Source: Hirudinaria manillensis (taxonomy: Eukaryota > Annelida > Clitellata > Hirudinida > Hirudinidae). Taken from it: DNA of 64,000 nucleotides. The stretch covers positions 8,435,501 through 8,499,500 of the forward strand of contig CM067529.1 of assembly GCA_034509925.1 (NCBI GenBank), read 5' to 3'. The position numbers were made by a program, and so were the translations under genes. Positions 1 through 11,924 of this stretch are shown in pieces. Numbering within the stretch: the first letter of the stretch is position 1; each line of letters opens with the position of its first letter. The notes under the pieces were generated by a model. The model searched no databases and was not told the DNA's origin. It saw only the letters and a list, made by a program, of their open reading frames with translations.

Positions 1-1590
1 TTATTTGTTTGCAAAGCTGAAATCATTGCTGCGGAAAATTTGGTTGCTCAACATGCGTTGCTCCATATCACGTTTTCATTTTAAATCTTTGTATTTCTAG
101 CTCTTTCCATCATTTTGCGCAGAATTCTCCTTACTTCGACATCATTGTGAATCGTGTTTTTATGCTTTCAAATTGTGTTTGTTAATAAATGATCGCTTGA
201 ATAAAACTCTTAACGCTGTTGCATTTAAAATTTCATTAACCATAACAATGAGGAAAAGGTGTTCGGACGAACAGCTGATAGCAACGGCATATTACTACAA
301 TATTACAGCAGTTCATTTACATGGGGCCTCAGGTCGAGTACCCGAGGCTCCAATCTTTTGATTCCATCCCTGACAACAGATTGAACATTTATGAGATTGA
401 GAGATTAATTACCACATAAGGCAGCATCCGGAAGTCACCAAAGTAATAAATTATGCAGTCTTGTTAATCAAATATTAACAAGGGAACACGTTGATTACGA
501 TGTTGTTGAAACTACAATTGTAGACTGTGTGCTGGAGATTCATCCTAAACTGAATTTACATCAAAACAGACAAATGACCAAGCCCCACAGGAGTGGGGAA
601 ACTTTCTGGCATCAAGCACCTCAAAATCTGAAATGAGCTTTTGGGCAACTCTCAAATGCTATTTTGCACAGGCTCTGGACATCCAAATCAGTTGCAATTT
701 TATAGCTTATCTTGCAACCAATAAAATTACATAATATATAAAACTGAGTAGTTTTAAACTTATATTTAGTGAAAGAAAGGTTGCCAGAAAGTTATAAGTT
801 CAGAATGATTAATAAGATTTTCTGCAGGACACATGATTTGAGTGGGCCCATGTGGGGCAAATTTCTAAATGCAGGTATGGACAGTCAGTCTAGCGACCCA
901 GAATGGTCTGCTAAATACTGTTAATTCCACCCTTCAAATTTTAAATTAAATTATTAAACTTCAATACACCCATCACAATTAACCTATCAAATCCAGGTAA
1001 CTAATTGGTTTTTAGGAATAAACTCTAAAAGAAAGCCATTAAATAGTTGCCTATAGGGTCAATGAATAAACCAATGAATGATCAACAAATAAACCAAAAT
1101 ATGATCTGACATGTAATAACAAACAAAAACAGCAAATTTGCAGATGCCTCAGGGCATCAAGTTGGGAACCTGATCTATAGCAACAAAGTCTACATCTGGC
1201 TAACACAGTCTAGGAGGAAGCCCTTTAGGAATGTTTAAAGAAGTCTGAGCCACATATAAAATTTAGATGCTTTTAGGTGAGTCTTAAGTATGTAATTCTC
1301 AAAATTCCTAGGTTTAGGATTATGGATGACTAGTTATCATTAGTGACATAGTCAAATAAGATTACGGAGCAACATAAAATCATACCAAAAGGAATATCAA
1401 TAACAATTTTCTTTCTTTCTTTCATAATTTGATGTATACTTAGGATTCAATTGCATTGTGACAATTAAGACACATAGCAACATCCCCAACAAATCAACAT
1501 CCTCATGAAACATCCAAAATAACAAAAGATAACAAAAATCATTTTTTTCCATTTTCTTTCAGGAAGCTTTTATAAACTTATAAACACCTT
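1..1590. other. No gene recognised; left flank of HACD
   Basis: AT-rich sequence with no exon or known protein family that I can recognise on either strand. It probably includes the 3' untranslated region of the dehydratase gene that ends at 1591 on the minus strand. A small imperfect inverted repeat (GCCTC..GGT/ACC..GAGGC) lies near 328-350. Short open frames here look like chance. Confidence 0.4.
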
Positions 1591-3871
1591 CTAATCCCTC
1601 TTTTGTTGAATTCCTAATACTTTCTTCCTCTGAACAAACATGTGCATATAAAGCCTGGGGAAAACTGTTGAAAATATAATAGGTAATCATAAAGACACAA
1701 CTCAGAAACAAATTATACAAAAACAAAATGATGAATGAACTAACCTGGTATGTACCCAAGAGCCATAACTATGAGGAAAGAGTAGTAGTCAAAACTCATG
1801 TTGAAGATGTTTGGCAGAGAATATGTGAAAATGCCTTCTTCTTTTACTTCAGGCAATGATGAATACAATGAGAGCAATTCTCCCTATAAAAGATCCAATG
1901 TTAATGAATTATCAGAATGAGATATAACATAAATTTTAGCACTTTATAGACATGAACACACTTCAGAAACCCATACATATTCAACATTACTAAAACTCAC
2001 TAGCATTTTTATCCAAACTCACAAAACTAAAATGTTTGTCAAAAGTAAACTAACTGTGACTCCTATCGGGTACAAAATGATAAAGAATGTGTATCTGCAA
2101 AATTGGAATTTATGAAATATATTCTAAATGTGAAAATATATTAACAAGAACATCTTAACATGAAAATGTTTAAAACAAAATCACAAATTACTTTTTTAGT
2201 AATTTAACATATTAACGTTAATGTTGTCATAAAGTTTCCTCACTTGAACAATCTAATGTCATCAAAATCAATCTCTAATATATGTTTTTAAAATATTTCA
2301 CTGCTGTTATATTAATACACTTTGCTGGAAATGTTTAAGAGGCAATGTACCTCTTTACCATGAATAAACTGGACATCTACCTTATTCTGAAATATCCATG
2401 AAACGAAGAACCATAAGCATCAGACTTAATGTTGCTAAACCTTGCAACTCTATCTTTTTGTGTAATCACATTTCAATTAGTGATTTTGCATGCAAAGGAG
2501 TTTATAATAATGAATCTAGTTCTAATTTAAACATTACCTCACATTATTTACACATGCAGTTGACAATTACCTGGCAAACACAATGCAGTAGGGGGCTCTC
2601 CCCATAATATTTCCAGCATAGAAGGCATATCGAATGATTTCTGTGACAGTCCAGGCAAATAAAAGCATTGAAAATCCAATCTGCTCCTTAGCCTAAATAA
2701 AAAAGTGTTTTCATTTAGAAAACAAATTGACCACAATGATTGTAAAATGCTAGGATTCAATCCAAAATATAAAAATAACTTATTGCAGAAAAAATATGCA
2801 TCAACATTACATTTTTATACTGCAAAGAGTAAAGCTGTTAAAATAGTGTGACACAAGAAAGTTATAACCAAGTAAAAATTTCAATGTTACACCATATGTA
2901 ATAATCTTAAAACTGAAGCATCTTTGCAATAAATATTGTAACACAAAAGGAATTAGGATTATGATTAAATAAATTTCAGAACAATAAACATTATGCAATA
3001 AAATATCTTCCTGTAAAACAAACCTCATCAGAAATGTTTATGACACCCCAGACCAAAAAAACCCTTGAATAAACTTGGAGTGCTGTCACGATTGGACTTG
3101 ATTTCACCAGACCAAGGAATGCATGTAATATCTGAGTTAGCAGATTTTTAACAGCTACATGAATAATTTATAAGTCAAAAGTCAAGCTCATTCATAATAA
3201 AGAGCAAATTAATAAAATAAAGAATTAGCTATTTGAAAGCTTACAATTCTTGCAAAAAATTATTCCTGCTATGCATTTAATATCTAGCTAATATCTTAAA
3301 ATAAATTTACATGCAAAATTTTAAATCCTAAGTTGATTCTAAAATGCTCTCTGTCTGTAAAATGTGTAAAATATTTATTTTGTTTTCTTAACATACTTTA
3401 AAAGCTCTCTAAGCATCAAATGAATTTCATGTTTGCTGATATTAAATACCCTATAAGTCTAAACAGTTTTTGAAACATATATGCAATAATAATGATAATA
3501 ATGAAATGATGTAAATCATACTTCAGGGTGAAGGATGTCTTAATTATAAAACATTGCATTACAACAAAGTTAAATTTAAATCAAAGTAGCAAAGTCCGAG
3601 ATTAATTCCATCATTATAATCTCTGTAGAATTAAGTTAATAATGACGTTTATTTAAATTTTAGAGTTAGTAAATATAAAACACTTCTTAGAGCTATGTAA
3701 GTCCACCTGCAATTTCACGAATTATATCTTGTGCATTATTAACTTCTTTAGTGATGTGACTTTTAAAAAGGCTAGCGCTAACCCAGCTGCTTGTATAACA
3801 TTGTATATCAGGAGATACACGTTCGCAAACGAGAGAGATTTCGATTCTGGCTGCTCGGTTGTCCTCCTCAT
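1591..3871 (-). CDS. Very-long-chain (3R)-3-hydroxyacyl-CoA dehydratase (HACD/PTPLA family)
   Basis: ER membrane enzyme that removes water from 3-hydroxyacyl-CoA, the third step of very-long-chain fatty-acid elongation. Minus-strand exons read: 3871 to about 3744 (ATG; YLLIYNVIQAAGLALAF, first membrane span), 3131-3024 (LHAFLGLVKSSP, SRVFLVWGV), 2692-2571 (EQIGFSMLLFAWTVTEIIRY, YAGNIMGRAPY), 2094-2055 (RYTFFIILYPIGVT), 1883-1745 (GELLSLYSSLPEV, LPNIFNMSFDYY) and 1664-1591 (FPRLYMHMF, QRKKVLG, stop). The last five exons join in frame with GT..AG sites and give 160 residues. The catalytic Tyr and Glu of the family lie seven residues apart in YPIGVTGE, and that motif spans an intron. I could not place the short exon that should link YNVIQAAG to LHAFLG (about 20 residues in relatives, normally with an FFQT-like motif), so the 5' structure is provisional. 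The C-terminal KK-containing tail fits ER retrieval. HACD1 or HACD2 cannot be told apart here. Confidence 0.9.
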
Positions 3872-4605
3872 CCTACCAAGTTCTTATTTAGCGAAAGAAA
3901 CCCCGAAAGAAATTCATATGCCAACCCAATTTGCCAGCAAAAAGCATTTTACCTTTCCTTATACCTTTCTTCGATCCCATATAATTATTTATTAAATTAT
4001 GTTTAGAATAGATATATCATTTATAAATGAAATAAATAAATATATCGTTTTAATTACATCGCCACTTAATTTTGAACACCATATTATTCTCTTTATAATA
4101 TATTTATTTTATCGCAAATTATTTGGCATTATAAGGAATAAATATTGGTATATCTTATAAAAGCTTGAAAATTCTTTTCATCGCCAGTCGATCGCCCGGG
4201 GCGGAACTGATAATTTGGTCCCCATGCACTGGCTGTTGTAAGGTATATTATGTATTCATGAGGGGAGGAGCTATAGTTTGCAAAAAATGTCGAGCTGTCA
4301 GTCGGCTGGAATCAGAAGCAGACATACAAAGTAAAATTGTTTTAGTGATATGCCCAGGTTAGGTGTTACTATGGGCGAATATCCCAGGTATCAATATCTG
4401 TCATTACAGCGAAGACAACCCAAATAAACTTCACGAAAAAATATATTAAGAAAGCATATAGAAATTGTACATTATTTAAAAAGTCGAAAATGATGACGCA
4501 GAGGAACGAGGAGGCGAGAAATAAGTTCGACAAAGCTTATTTCATCTACACAGCAGCGCCCACGACGTGCTTGGTTGTCAGAACCGAAAACGAGCGTCAA
4601 TGAGA
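3872..4605. other. HACD upstream region, no other gene seen
   Basis: This stretch lies 5' of the dehydratase ATG and should contain its promoter. I see no coding exon. It ends at the target-site duplication of the hAT element. Confidence 0.35.
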
Positions 4606-4613
4606 CTCGTAGT

Positions 4614-5684
4614 TAGTGAACGACCGGGGACCCCGGACCCGGCTGAACCCCGGCCTTTTTTACCACCGGGGTCCCGGCCCCGGCCCCGGTCCCGGCTTTT
4701 TAACATTCCCCGGCCCCGGTCCCGCCCCGGCTTAAATTCAACCGGGGTTTAGCCGGGGGTAAACAAAAGTCGAATTTTTAGCTTTGTCAACTTAAATAAA
4801 ATTTATTCATCATCCGACGAATCATAAAATATATCGTTCGGAGAGTTAAAGTCCTCAGGTACAGCCGGCAAATTAGTGGAGTACGATAGAGCTCTTAAGT
4901 TATACTTAATGAATACTAAAGCTTCAACATTTTTGGGCAACAGTCTAATTCTCCCTTTTGGAATAGACTGTGCCACTTTAAACTCCCGTTCACTATCACT
5001 TGAACTGGAGGTGGGCTTAGGTAAGCCTCCAAGCCTCGCTCTCTAATTCGGGTCATCTTTTCTTTCTTCCCGTAATTTCGGAAGCTTCTTCTCTCAATAC
5101 TTCTTCCCACAGGTCGTTGTCCTTGCTTGAATGACCCTCCTCTGTTCCTGAACAAGATGCAGGCACCCTTCCATCGAAAGGAGCCTGAGAAAGTTTCCTT
5201 AACTCGATGGAGTTAAATAAACATCATCGGGTGGAACCTGGAATGATATCCTTAAAACTATGAGTTTTAAAAAATTACCGTTTAACTTTCATCACTATTG
5301 CGTTCACAAAACAGTAATCAATTAGTATTCAATAAGATTTGATTTTCATGAGATTCCATCAACGATTTAATGATTTTCTAAGTTTTCGCAACGGAGCGTG
5401 GAAGAGTTGTCGTTGTGAAAATTTTTTTTAATTACAGGTTTTACAGAATCTCTTTGACATAATAAGCATACTTATATATTATTTGACGTTTACAACATGT
5501 TTAGAGAATGAAATCACCGTTAGTTAACGTTATTATAGATTGCCTCCCCAACCCCGGCTTCAACCCCGGCCCCGGCTAACCCCGGCCCGCCTGAACCCCG
5601 GTCCCGGCTGCCCCCGGCAACCGCTCCCCCTACCCCGGCCCCGGCCCCGGACCCGGCTAAAATTGTCGCCCCGGTCGATCACTA
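4614..5684 (-). mobile_element. Deleted hAT-superfamily DNA transposon with TIRs and 8-bp TSD
   Basis: The left end TAGTGAACGACCGGGG (4614-4629) and the right end CCCCGGTCGATCACTA (5669-5684) are 16-bp terminal inverted repeats with one mismatch. They are flanked by an identical 8-bp direct repeat CTCGTAGT (4606-4613 and 5685-5692). An 8-bp duplication and TIRs beginning with A/T-A-G-TG are typical of hAT elements. Both ends carry dense CCCCGG/CCGGGG arrays (about 4621-4750 and 5545-5675), placed where hAT transposases bind subterminal repeats. The interior keeps only the end of a transposase on the minus strand (4803 to about 5140). The element is about 1.07 kb, so it is an internally deleted, non-autonomous copy. 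Confidence 0.88.
4803..5145 (-). pseudogene. hAT transposase C-terminal dimerisation region, frameshifted
   Basis: Reading the minus strand gives NDLWEEVLREEA, then EAYLSPPP, and then in another frame SSSDSEREFKVAQSIP, RIRLLPKNVEALVFIKYNL and DIFYDSSDDE before TAA. The order YLS-PP-TSS-SER-F and then R-LLP-NVE-L-F-KYNL is the hallmark C-terminus of hAT transposases. The frame breaks at the YLSPPP/SSSDSE junction, and there is a stop after NDLWEEV. The RNase-H-like catalytic core is absent, so it cannot encode an active enzyme. It lies inside the TIR-bounded element at 4614-5684. Confidence 0.82.
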
Positions 5685-5692
5685 CTCGTAGT

Positions 5693-8090
5693 CAGTATTT
5701 CATTTTCAAGTAACATTACCACTGATCCCATTAAAGTGAAGAACTAAGACCTAATTACAGAACCATAACCCTAAAGAACAGCTATATGTTGGACCTGCTT
5801 TTTTAATGGACTGCAAAAATTAAGCAAGCGAATGCAATTCTCATTGCGCGCATAACTCCGACAATTCTGTTTACTTTGAAACTGTTTATTGTCTACTTAA
5901 TTCGCAGCATCTCCAAACATTGTGGAATTATGAAAATAAAAATGCACGAAATAGCGAAACATACTTTATCAAACTAAAAAATAATTATGATTTCTAAAAA
6001 TTGTTGTTACAGAACAAGTTTTTTTTTAACACGAAATCCGTTTACCCAAATCATTAAATCGATCAAAGCAGTATTAAATGATAAAATATGATAAAATTAT
6101 TTAATTAAATTTTCCCCGTAATATTTTTTCATCAAATGGAACACTTTTCCGGGTTTAGAACATAAAAAGTCGTACTTTAACATATTTTTGGCACCTTACT
6201 AGCCATTGATGTTATTTAGATAGAAGATTCACGTTAAGTCGTCGTTGCAGGCGATGCCATTTAGCGTGAATATCTTACTAAATAAACTTTGGAGCTTTTT
6301 ATCGTGAATTTTCACGAATACACGACTAAAATAGGCGGAGCCTTTATAAAACTGGAGCCTTTGTCTCGCATTTGTTGGAGATTGTTTGGATTTGACTGAA
6401 GATTTGTGTCATTAGTAGTACTTTGCCGGTCGAACTTCAAAGTAGTGAGTTCTTATTATTCATTTTGATAGTTCATTGAAAACTTTCTGGCTATAATTAT
6501 AACTGTAATTAAAGTTTTTAACTGATTAAGGTTTAGTGCAATAATTGGTGTAAGAAAAGTGATTTGCCTGGTCTCATGCAAACATTTGAAGAAAATGTGT
6601 AGCCAGATTCTATTAATGATTGTTTACCTGATTTTGTTAAGAAATGAGGATTTTAGTAGATGAAGGCTTTAATTGCAATGGAAGAAATTTTAACATATTT
6701 TTGAATGCGGTTATTTATTATGCCCTAGCAAGAGCATGTGTCAAATCCCACAATATTTATAATTGGGTATTCCCAATCAATAAGCCCCCCCTATTTTTGC
6801 TCAAAACATCGGAGCAGGCATAGCACCACCCCTGTACATCATTAATAAATCGTTGGGGGTCCATGGTGGGGACAATGAAGATTAATTGCCTTTTAAATGA
6901 AAAACGTGGGGATAGGGTTAGGGATAGGGTGAAAGATGTATTCAAACTGGTCTATGGAAGAGAAAGTTGTGTTATCAGAATTAGATTACATTAATGGAAC
7001 AGATGAATCATTTATGGCAAACCGTGATCCAGATTGTCATGTGATTGCATCGCCTTTGGCACAATTGCCACTGGGCATGATTTCATAATTTCTGCTAGAT
7101 TATATGCATTTGGTAGGTAATCCCAAACAAATATACCCCCTTATTTTTGTTCAAAACAGCTCTGGAAATGCAATTAGTTCTTGAAATTCTGATCAATTTC
7201 CCTGCCTAGAAGCTAGAAAGGCAGTTCCTGATCAGAAGCTTGGTGCTTATCTTATAGGCTTCTTGATGTCTAGGTTTGCCAGAGTGCTCTTCTTAGTTCC
7301 CTTGGAGCTATTTCCTGGGATTCTTCTTCCATAGGACTTGATAGCAAAAACAATTTGCCACAACGTAGCCTGATTGCAAGGCCAAGGTGAAACCAAATAG
7401 AAAATGACAACAAATCAACAAATTTGCTTAGTAAAGCAAAAGCAAAACTATATATTAGCCTTAGATAAAGTCATAGACTTTGTGCCATTCCACAAAAATC
7501 ATTTAAATGTTGGCAATAGTTAAAATTCATGTTTTTGCATTATCTTTATGAAGTGCAATTCATGCTTGTTCTTTTTGGATTCTAAGCGATGAGGTGATGA
7601 TGGGGTAGACATGTTCAAGTACACTAAATGGAGACATCAGTATCTAGAGAAGGATTATGTAATTCTTTGTCACGTTTATGCCATGTTCATTTATACTAGT
7701 GTCTAGTAGCTGGCAAGCTTATATGAGATAGAATCTGATTTTATTAATAAACCTAAATTCTGGACCTGTATTATTATATAATTATATTGCTTAGCTATTT
7801 AATATAATTTTATAATTATATAATATATATCATGTTATATATGACACATCCTTCCTGAGTTTAGTCAAAAAAAGAGTATCCCTCAACTTTTGGCTGATGA
7901 ATGTGATATCTGCAACATGAGTAGCAACATAACCTACTATCACATTCGGAATGTTTAAAAATCAACTGCTTATGATAAAAATGTGCAGATTATTTTAAAA
8001 AATGGTAGACATTCTATTTTTGGGAGATCTAAAAAACCAGGAACATTTCTTAATTCATAAAAACCGATTAAAGAGTTGCAAATAAATTTA
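5693..8090. other. Repeat-bearing intergenic stretch
   Basis: No gene is recognised. It holds an imperfect inverted repeat at 6212-6285, a telomere-like GGGATAGGGTTAGGG tract near 6908-6931, and two similar segments of about 40 bp at 6770-6810 and 7119-7160 (CCCAA-CAA..CCCCC-TATTTTTG-TCAAAACA). An AT-rich simple-sequence run lies near 7770-7840. All of this suggests old repeat insertions. Confidence 0.4.
6212..6285. repeat. Imperfect inverted repeat (hairpin)
   Basis: The left arm TTATTTAGATAGAAGATTCA is matched by the right arm TTAGCGTGAATATCTTACTA plus AATAA in reverse complement with a few mismatches, around a loop of roughly 20 bases. It could be the core of a small foldback or MITE-like element. 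I did not find flanking target duplications. Confidence 0.55.
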
Positions 8091-8098
8091 ACATTATT

Positions 8099-9985
8099 TT
8101 AGTCGTGACCCTCCTCTCCAATACAACTCTCTTGTATCCACCTCTGGCGTTGGGGACATTCAACCCATAACCCCTCTTCATCGCCTCCGCAATACGAGCA
8201 CAAGTCAATCATATTGGAGGATGTGCTCAAAATTTGCAGTTGGTAGTGGTTCCCAATCAAAAATCCCATCATAATAATCATTGTTTTAAAAAGTTTTTGA
8301 TTCCAAAGATGCTCTAGTATTTAATTGCTCACTCCTTCAACCACCATCAACATATAACTCATGACATCATGTTTCTATAATAAAGCCATTTATTTTATTA
8401 TACCTTTAGGTTAATTTATAATCAACAATTGATTTAAACAAAAAAAGAACATTATAATTTCCTGCAAGTGTTTAAACAAAAAATCTCCTGATATGATGAA
8501 TTTTTAGAAGGAAATTCACTGAATTTCATGGCTTCATTGACATTTAATGCCTCATCCAAGGGGTCATACCGCAATATTTGATTTGTTATCTTTTGAATAA
8601 CAATCTTCCGTGTTCGGTAGGTTAAGACTTAAAAAAATTGACTTCGGCGATGGCTTGGTGACTTACCATGACGGGAATAGTCACCCCGACCGGTTTTATC
8701 ACCGCCGTCACTATGTAGTCAATTGAAATTGAGGAAAGCCAGGTATTTTCAAATAGAGTTCAAAAATCCTCGAGAAATATAATTTGTTGCCCAGACCTGG
8801 CTGACGAGTTGTGAAGAATCCCCTTGTAATAGATTGGATCCATGACAGGTGAATTCTTCAAGATTATCGAGCTGAGTCGATTCTCTGGCACAAAATCCTT
8901 TTTGAGGTGCTTACTTAAGATCTTCAAATTGTTCATTTTATCAAAATAGGAGGTGCCCTTTTCCTGCTTGTGCTCCCAGTGAGCTTTAGGCATCGACCTC
9001 CCTCTACAATATGCCTTCGTCAAATTCAACTCAGACTCTTTACATCTACGGCCTCTTTTTGAAGAGCATCAACAAACAAGCCTAGCTTCAAATGTGTTTT
9101 GCTCCCTAATAAATCCTTTTTAATGACCATAAACACATTTTAAACGAGGCTGTTTGATATTCTGCTCTTTTTGGTTGAAGAAAAAGAGCACCAAAGAGGA
9201 AGAATGGAAAGATGTTTTTTGAGAAAATGGTTTGTGACAATAACGTTTTCATATTTGTTGGCTGCACTGGGTGGCTGGTAGGATTGTTCCATCCTTGATG
9301 TTTTGGCCACCATGCTATATTTTAGAAAAAAAGGGGCTTCTCTGGGATTTTATCTTCCAGAATTGGAAAACTCCAATCCTGGACTTTAGGACATTCAACC
9401 AAAGGATCGCTTGTGCCATATAAAGTATTGAAGTGGTCTTCAATACCTACCCTGTTTGTCTTTAATAATATGTTAAGAAACGTGACCACCTTCTTGTCTG
9501 CTTCATCGAAGGAAGGTGTATCAAGTATTTTGCATATGACAGACATATAAACATATTTTACGTTGCTCTTCTTAACAGCTGAACATATCTAGATGTTCGT
9601 TTTCTGCAACAACCTTAACTTGATGAGAACAGCAAAGTTGCAATACATAGATATGTTTTCCAACATTTTGCAGCAACACAAAACGAGAGTACGTATGCTG
9701 TATGTAATCCATGAAATACATATTACTGAAAACTCTCAACAATGCTATTATTGAGGCCATGCAATAATCAGTAACAAAGGAAGAAATGACTGTGCTTGTA
9801 AGGGAAATTTTATATGAAGAAAGAATGTCCATGATCCCGTTCGAAGAGTGGTTGGTCAACAGGAAATGGAACTCCTCAAGGCTAACATCACCATATTTGA
9901 AAGCACCAGTATACATGAAGATATGCTTGTGATGCTTATCTAATGGTCTCACCACAGAACCTGTTGCAATATATTGAAATTGCAA
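8099..9985 (-). pseudogene. Decayed MULE-like DDE transposase with PHD-like finger
   Basis: Minus-strand fragments lie in one order. First, 9985-9572 reads DKHHKHIFMYTGAFKYGDVS, EEFHFLLTNHSSNGI, FVTDYCMASIIALLRVFSN and YIQHTYSRFVLLQN. Next comes 9546-9322, then 9029-8760, and finally a cysteine-rich piece, 8281-8099, with CSYCGGDEEGLWVECPQRQ. The (V)TD..-A-I-A-L-VFSN segment resembles the second catalytic aspartate region of MULE-type transposases and matches a repeat-encoded protein family that is common in fish and cnidarians. The CxxC..WVxC..C tail resembles a PHD finger. Stops and frame changes separate the pieces, so the copy is dead. Family placement comes from memory of motif layout only. 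Confidence 0.55.
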
Positions 9986-10649
9986 TTTTTTGAAAAATTT
10001 AATTATCCCTCTCTATAAATTTATTGATATTGAAAGAATTATTACTTTAACTCGGTCATTAATAAAACAACATCTTTTATTTTTTCCAACATTTGATGTT
10101 TTGGTTTCAATCGACCAAATGGTTTTTTAAAATCAATAGAATGTAAAGAAGCAGCTTGAGACAACTCTCTGATTAAATGGTTGAGAGCCTGCCGATGCTC
10201 CTCGCCCTACTTAATGCTATCTGGACCACCTTTTTGTGAGATAGGTCAAAAAATGTCCATGTCAATCATTATATCAAAGTAAACCGTTATGATTTGAAGA
10301 AATCCTTTATAAAAATTCCAAAATGAGCTAAGTTTTCTCATCAAGCTCTTGAAACTTTGTGCCAGTAAATTGTCTCTAAGACTTGCATTTGAAGTATTTA
10401 ATCATAAAATTGTAAAAAAAAACAATTGTTTCACCTAATGCAGATGGTTTTCGAAAACAGGCAGCCAATTGCGTTTATATTTATCAAATGCAATGACCAT
10501 ATATCCCATAGATAGCATTAGCTTTAATATCACTTTCACCATATTGCAAAAGAATGTTCCCATTTCTGGTATGATCTTCTATGATTTATCAATTTTTATG
10601 AGTTGAATATAAATAGATTATAAATCTATTGGATGGAAGATGGAGTTTT

Positions 10650-11172
10650 GCATCTGCTCGGAAACAAAGGGTCGGGATATGTAGATGATGCTTCTTGATT
10701 GAACGCAAATGTTTTCAATTGGTCTTTCATTTGTTGCATCTCTTGATCCTCCTTTTGTGCCTCTGCAATTTTGCTGAGATCTGGAAAATCTATTTTCTAT
10801 GTATTAATGGGCCAACGATGTATTTAGCACTATTAATGTGGTGTATCTCAGCAATATATTCTACAAGGACTTTAAACGTTTGTTGGATGTGGATTTTTAG
10901 ATCTCGAGGGCTGACAATTGCTTGAGTGAAAGGTTTGTGATCTGTGTAAAGGTGAATTATTCTCCCATCAATGATATGTCAGAAATGTAGTATGATAGAG
11001 ACACCAAGTAATTCTCTGTCAAATGTAGAAAGTGCCATTTCAGATTGCTTAAGTTTTTGGGAATAAAAGGCTATGGGTTTGGGGATGTCATCAATCAATT
11101 GGTATAAAGCTGCATCTACAGCTGTGTTTGAGGCATCAGTTACTAGAGAGTCTCTAGAGGTTGTTAATAGAA
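10650..11172 (-). pseudogene. Ty3/gypsy-type retrotransposon RNase H fragment
   Basis: The minus strand reads SLVTDASNTAVDAALYQ, PKPIAFYSQKLKQSE, STFDRELLGVSIILHF, IHLYTDHKPFTQAI, SPRDLKIHIQQTF and VEYIAEIHHINSAKYIVGPL. The chain TDAS..GA-L-Q, AF-S-KL, YSTFDREL, TDHKPLT and I-HI-G..N-VAD-L is diagnostic of the RNase H domain that follows reverse transcriptase in Ty3/gypsy elements. One in-frame stop falls after ILHF and another after IHRK, and the final LSR-like motif is degraded. No LTRs, integrase or gag are recognisable nearby, so this is a fragment. Confidence 0.85.
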
Positions 11173-11443
11173 GCCATGGTCATTATTACCATTATTGTTA
11201 TTACTATTGTTGTTATGCATGTTTTGAACCATAAAAACTCTGGACACAAAAACAGCTGTTGAATATATTTTAATAATAATAATAATAACAGTATTATATT
11301 TTTTTTTTGGCATCGATATCTTCTCTTGGTCCAAACTCTTCCAGATCTTTGAAAAGTGGGAATTTAAAATTAAAAGACATGAAATATCTCAATTTGCAAC
11401 CAAATGTAAACAAACAAAAAAAACAATACAAAAGAACACTCAC

Positions 11444-11749
11444 TTTTTGAAAGGAGAAAGGTAGTCGTGTCTGCCCAATGCAGCCTGAGGTATCCAAGCC
11501 AGCTCCTACAAGAGCAAAATTTTAAATTATTTTTTATTTTTTTATTGCAATTGCTTTAAATATCAATCATTCTTTTTTGATTACTTAGAAACATCTACAA
11601 TTTATATTTATCTGTATTTATTGTTCGCTGCAATTAAAATGAACGACAAAGGCAGACTTACCTCCACTTCCCCATAAAATTTCAGCTTGAAGACTGTTTT
11701 GATGTTGACTCCTTTTATGAGAAACATATACGTCCTGGATAGGGTGATC
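11444..11749 (-). CDS. Two exon-like segments of an unrecognised protein
   Basis: Minus-strand segments 11749-11662 (HPIQDVYVSHKRSQHQNSL, AEILWGSG) and 11505-11444 (AGLDTSGCIGQTRLPFSFQK) each have plausible acceptor and donor sites (CTTTTAAG|, |GTAAGT; CTTGTAG|, |GTGAGT). They join in frame. I do not recognise the family and cannot place the other exons. A downstream frame ending near 11294 (LEEFGPREDIDA) is not in the phase that the donor demands. The segments may belong to a real gene interrupted by repeats or to a spliced mobile element. Confidence 0.35.
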
Positions 11750-11924
11750 CTTAAAAGGCATAAAAATTAGAACGTTTGATTTTTATTGGTGCTATACCCC
11801 ATAATTTTTCCAAATGATTTAAAATCATTACAGTAAAAATTTTAACTTGAAATATTAATATTTAGAGACCATTTATGGTGATAAATACCATAGGTGATTG
11901 GAAAATCTGAGAGATGCTGTCTTA

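Noticed and set aside
3340-3400. Missing middle exon of HACD (candidate after CATTTTACAG on the minus strand)
   Set aside because: The frame hits a stop before any GT donor in the required phase. No other candidate in 3132-3740 matched the FFQT-like motif.
4567-4752. Plus-strand Pro/Arg-rich frame over the CCCCGG array
   Set aside because: It is produced by the repeat composition of the hAT left end, not by a gene.
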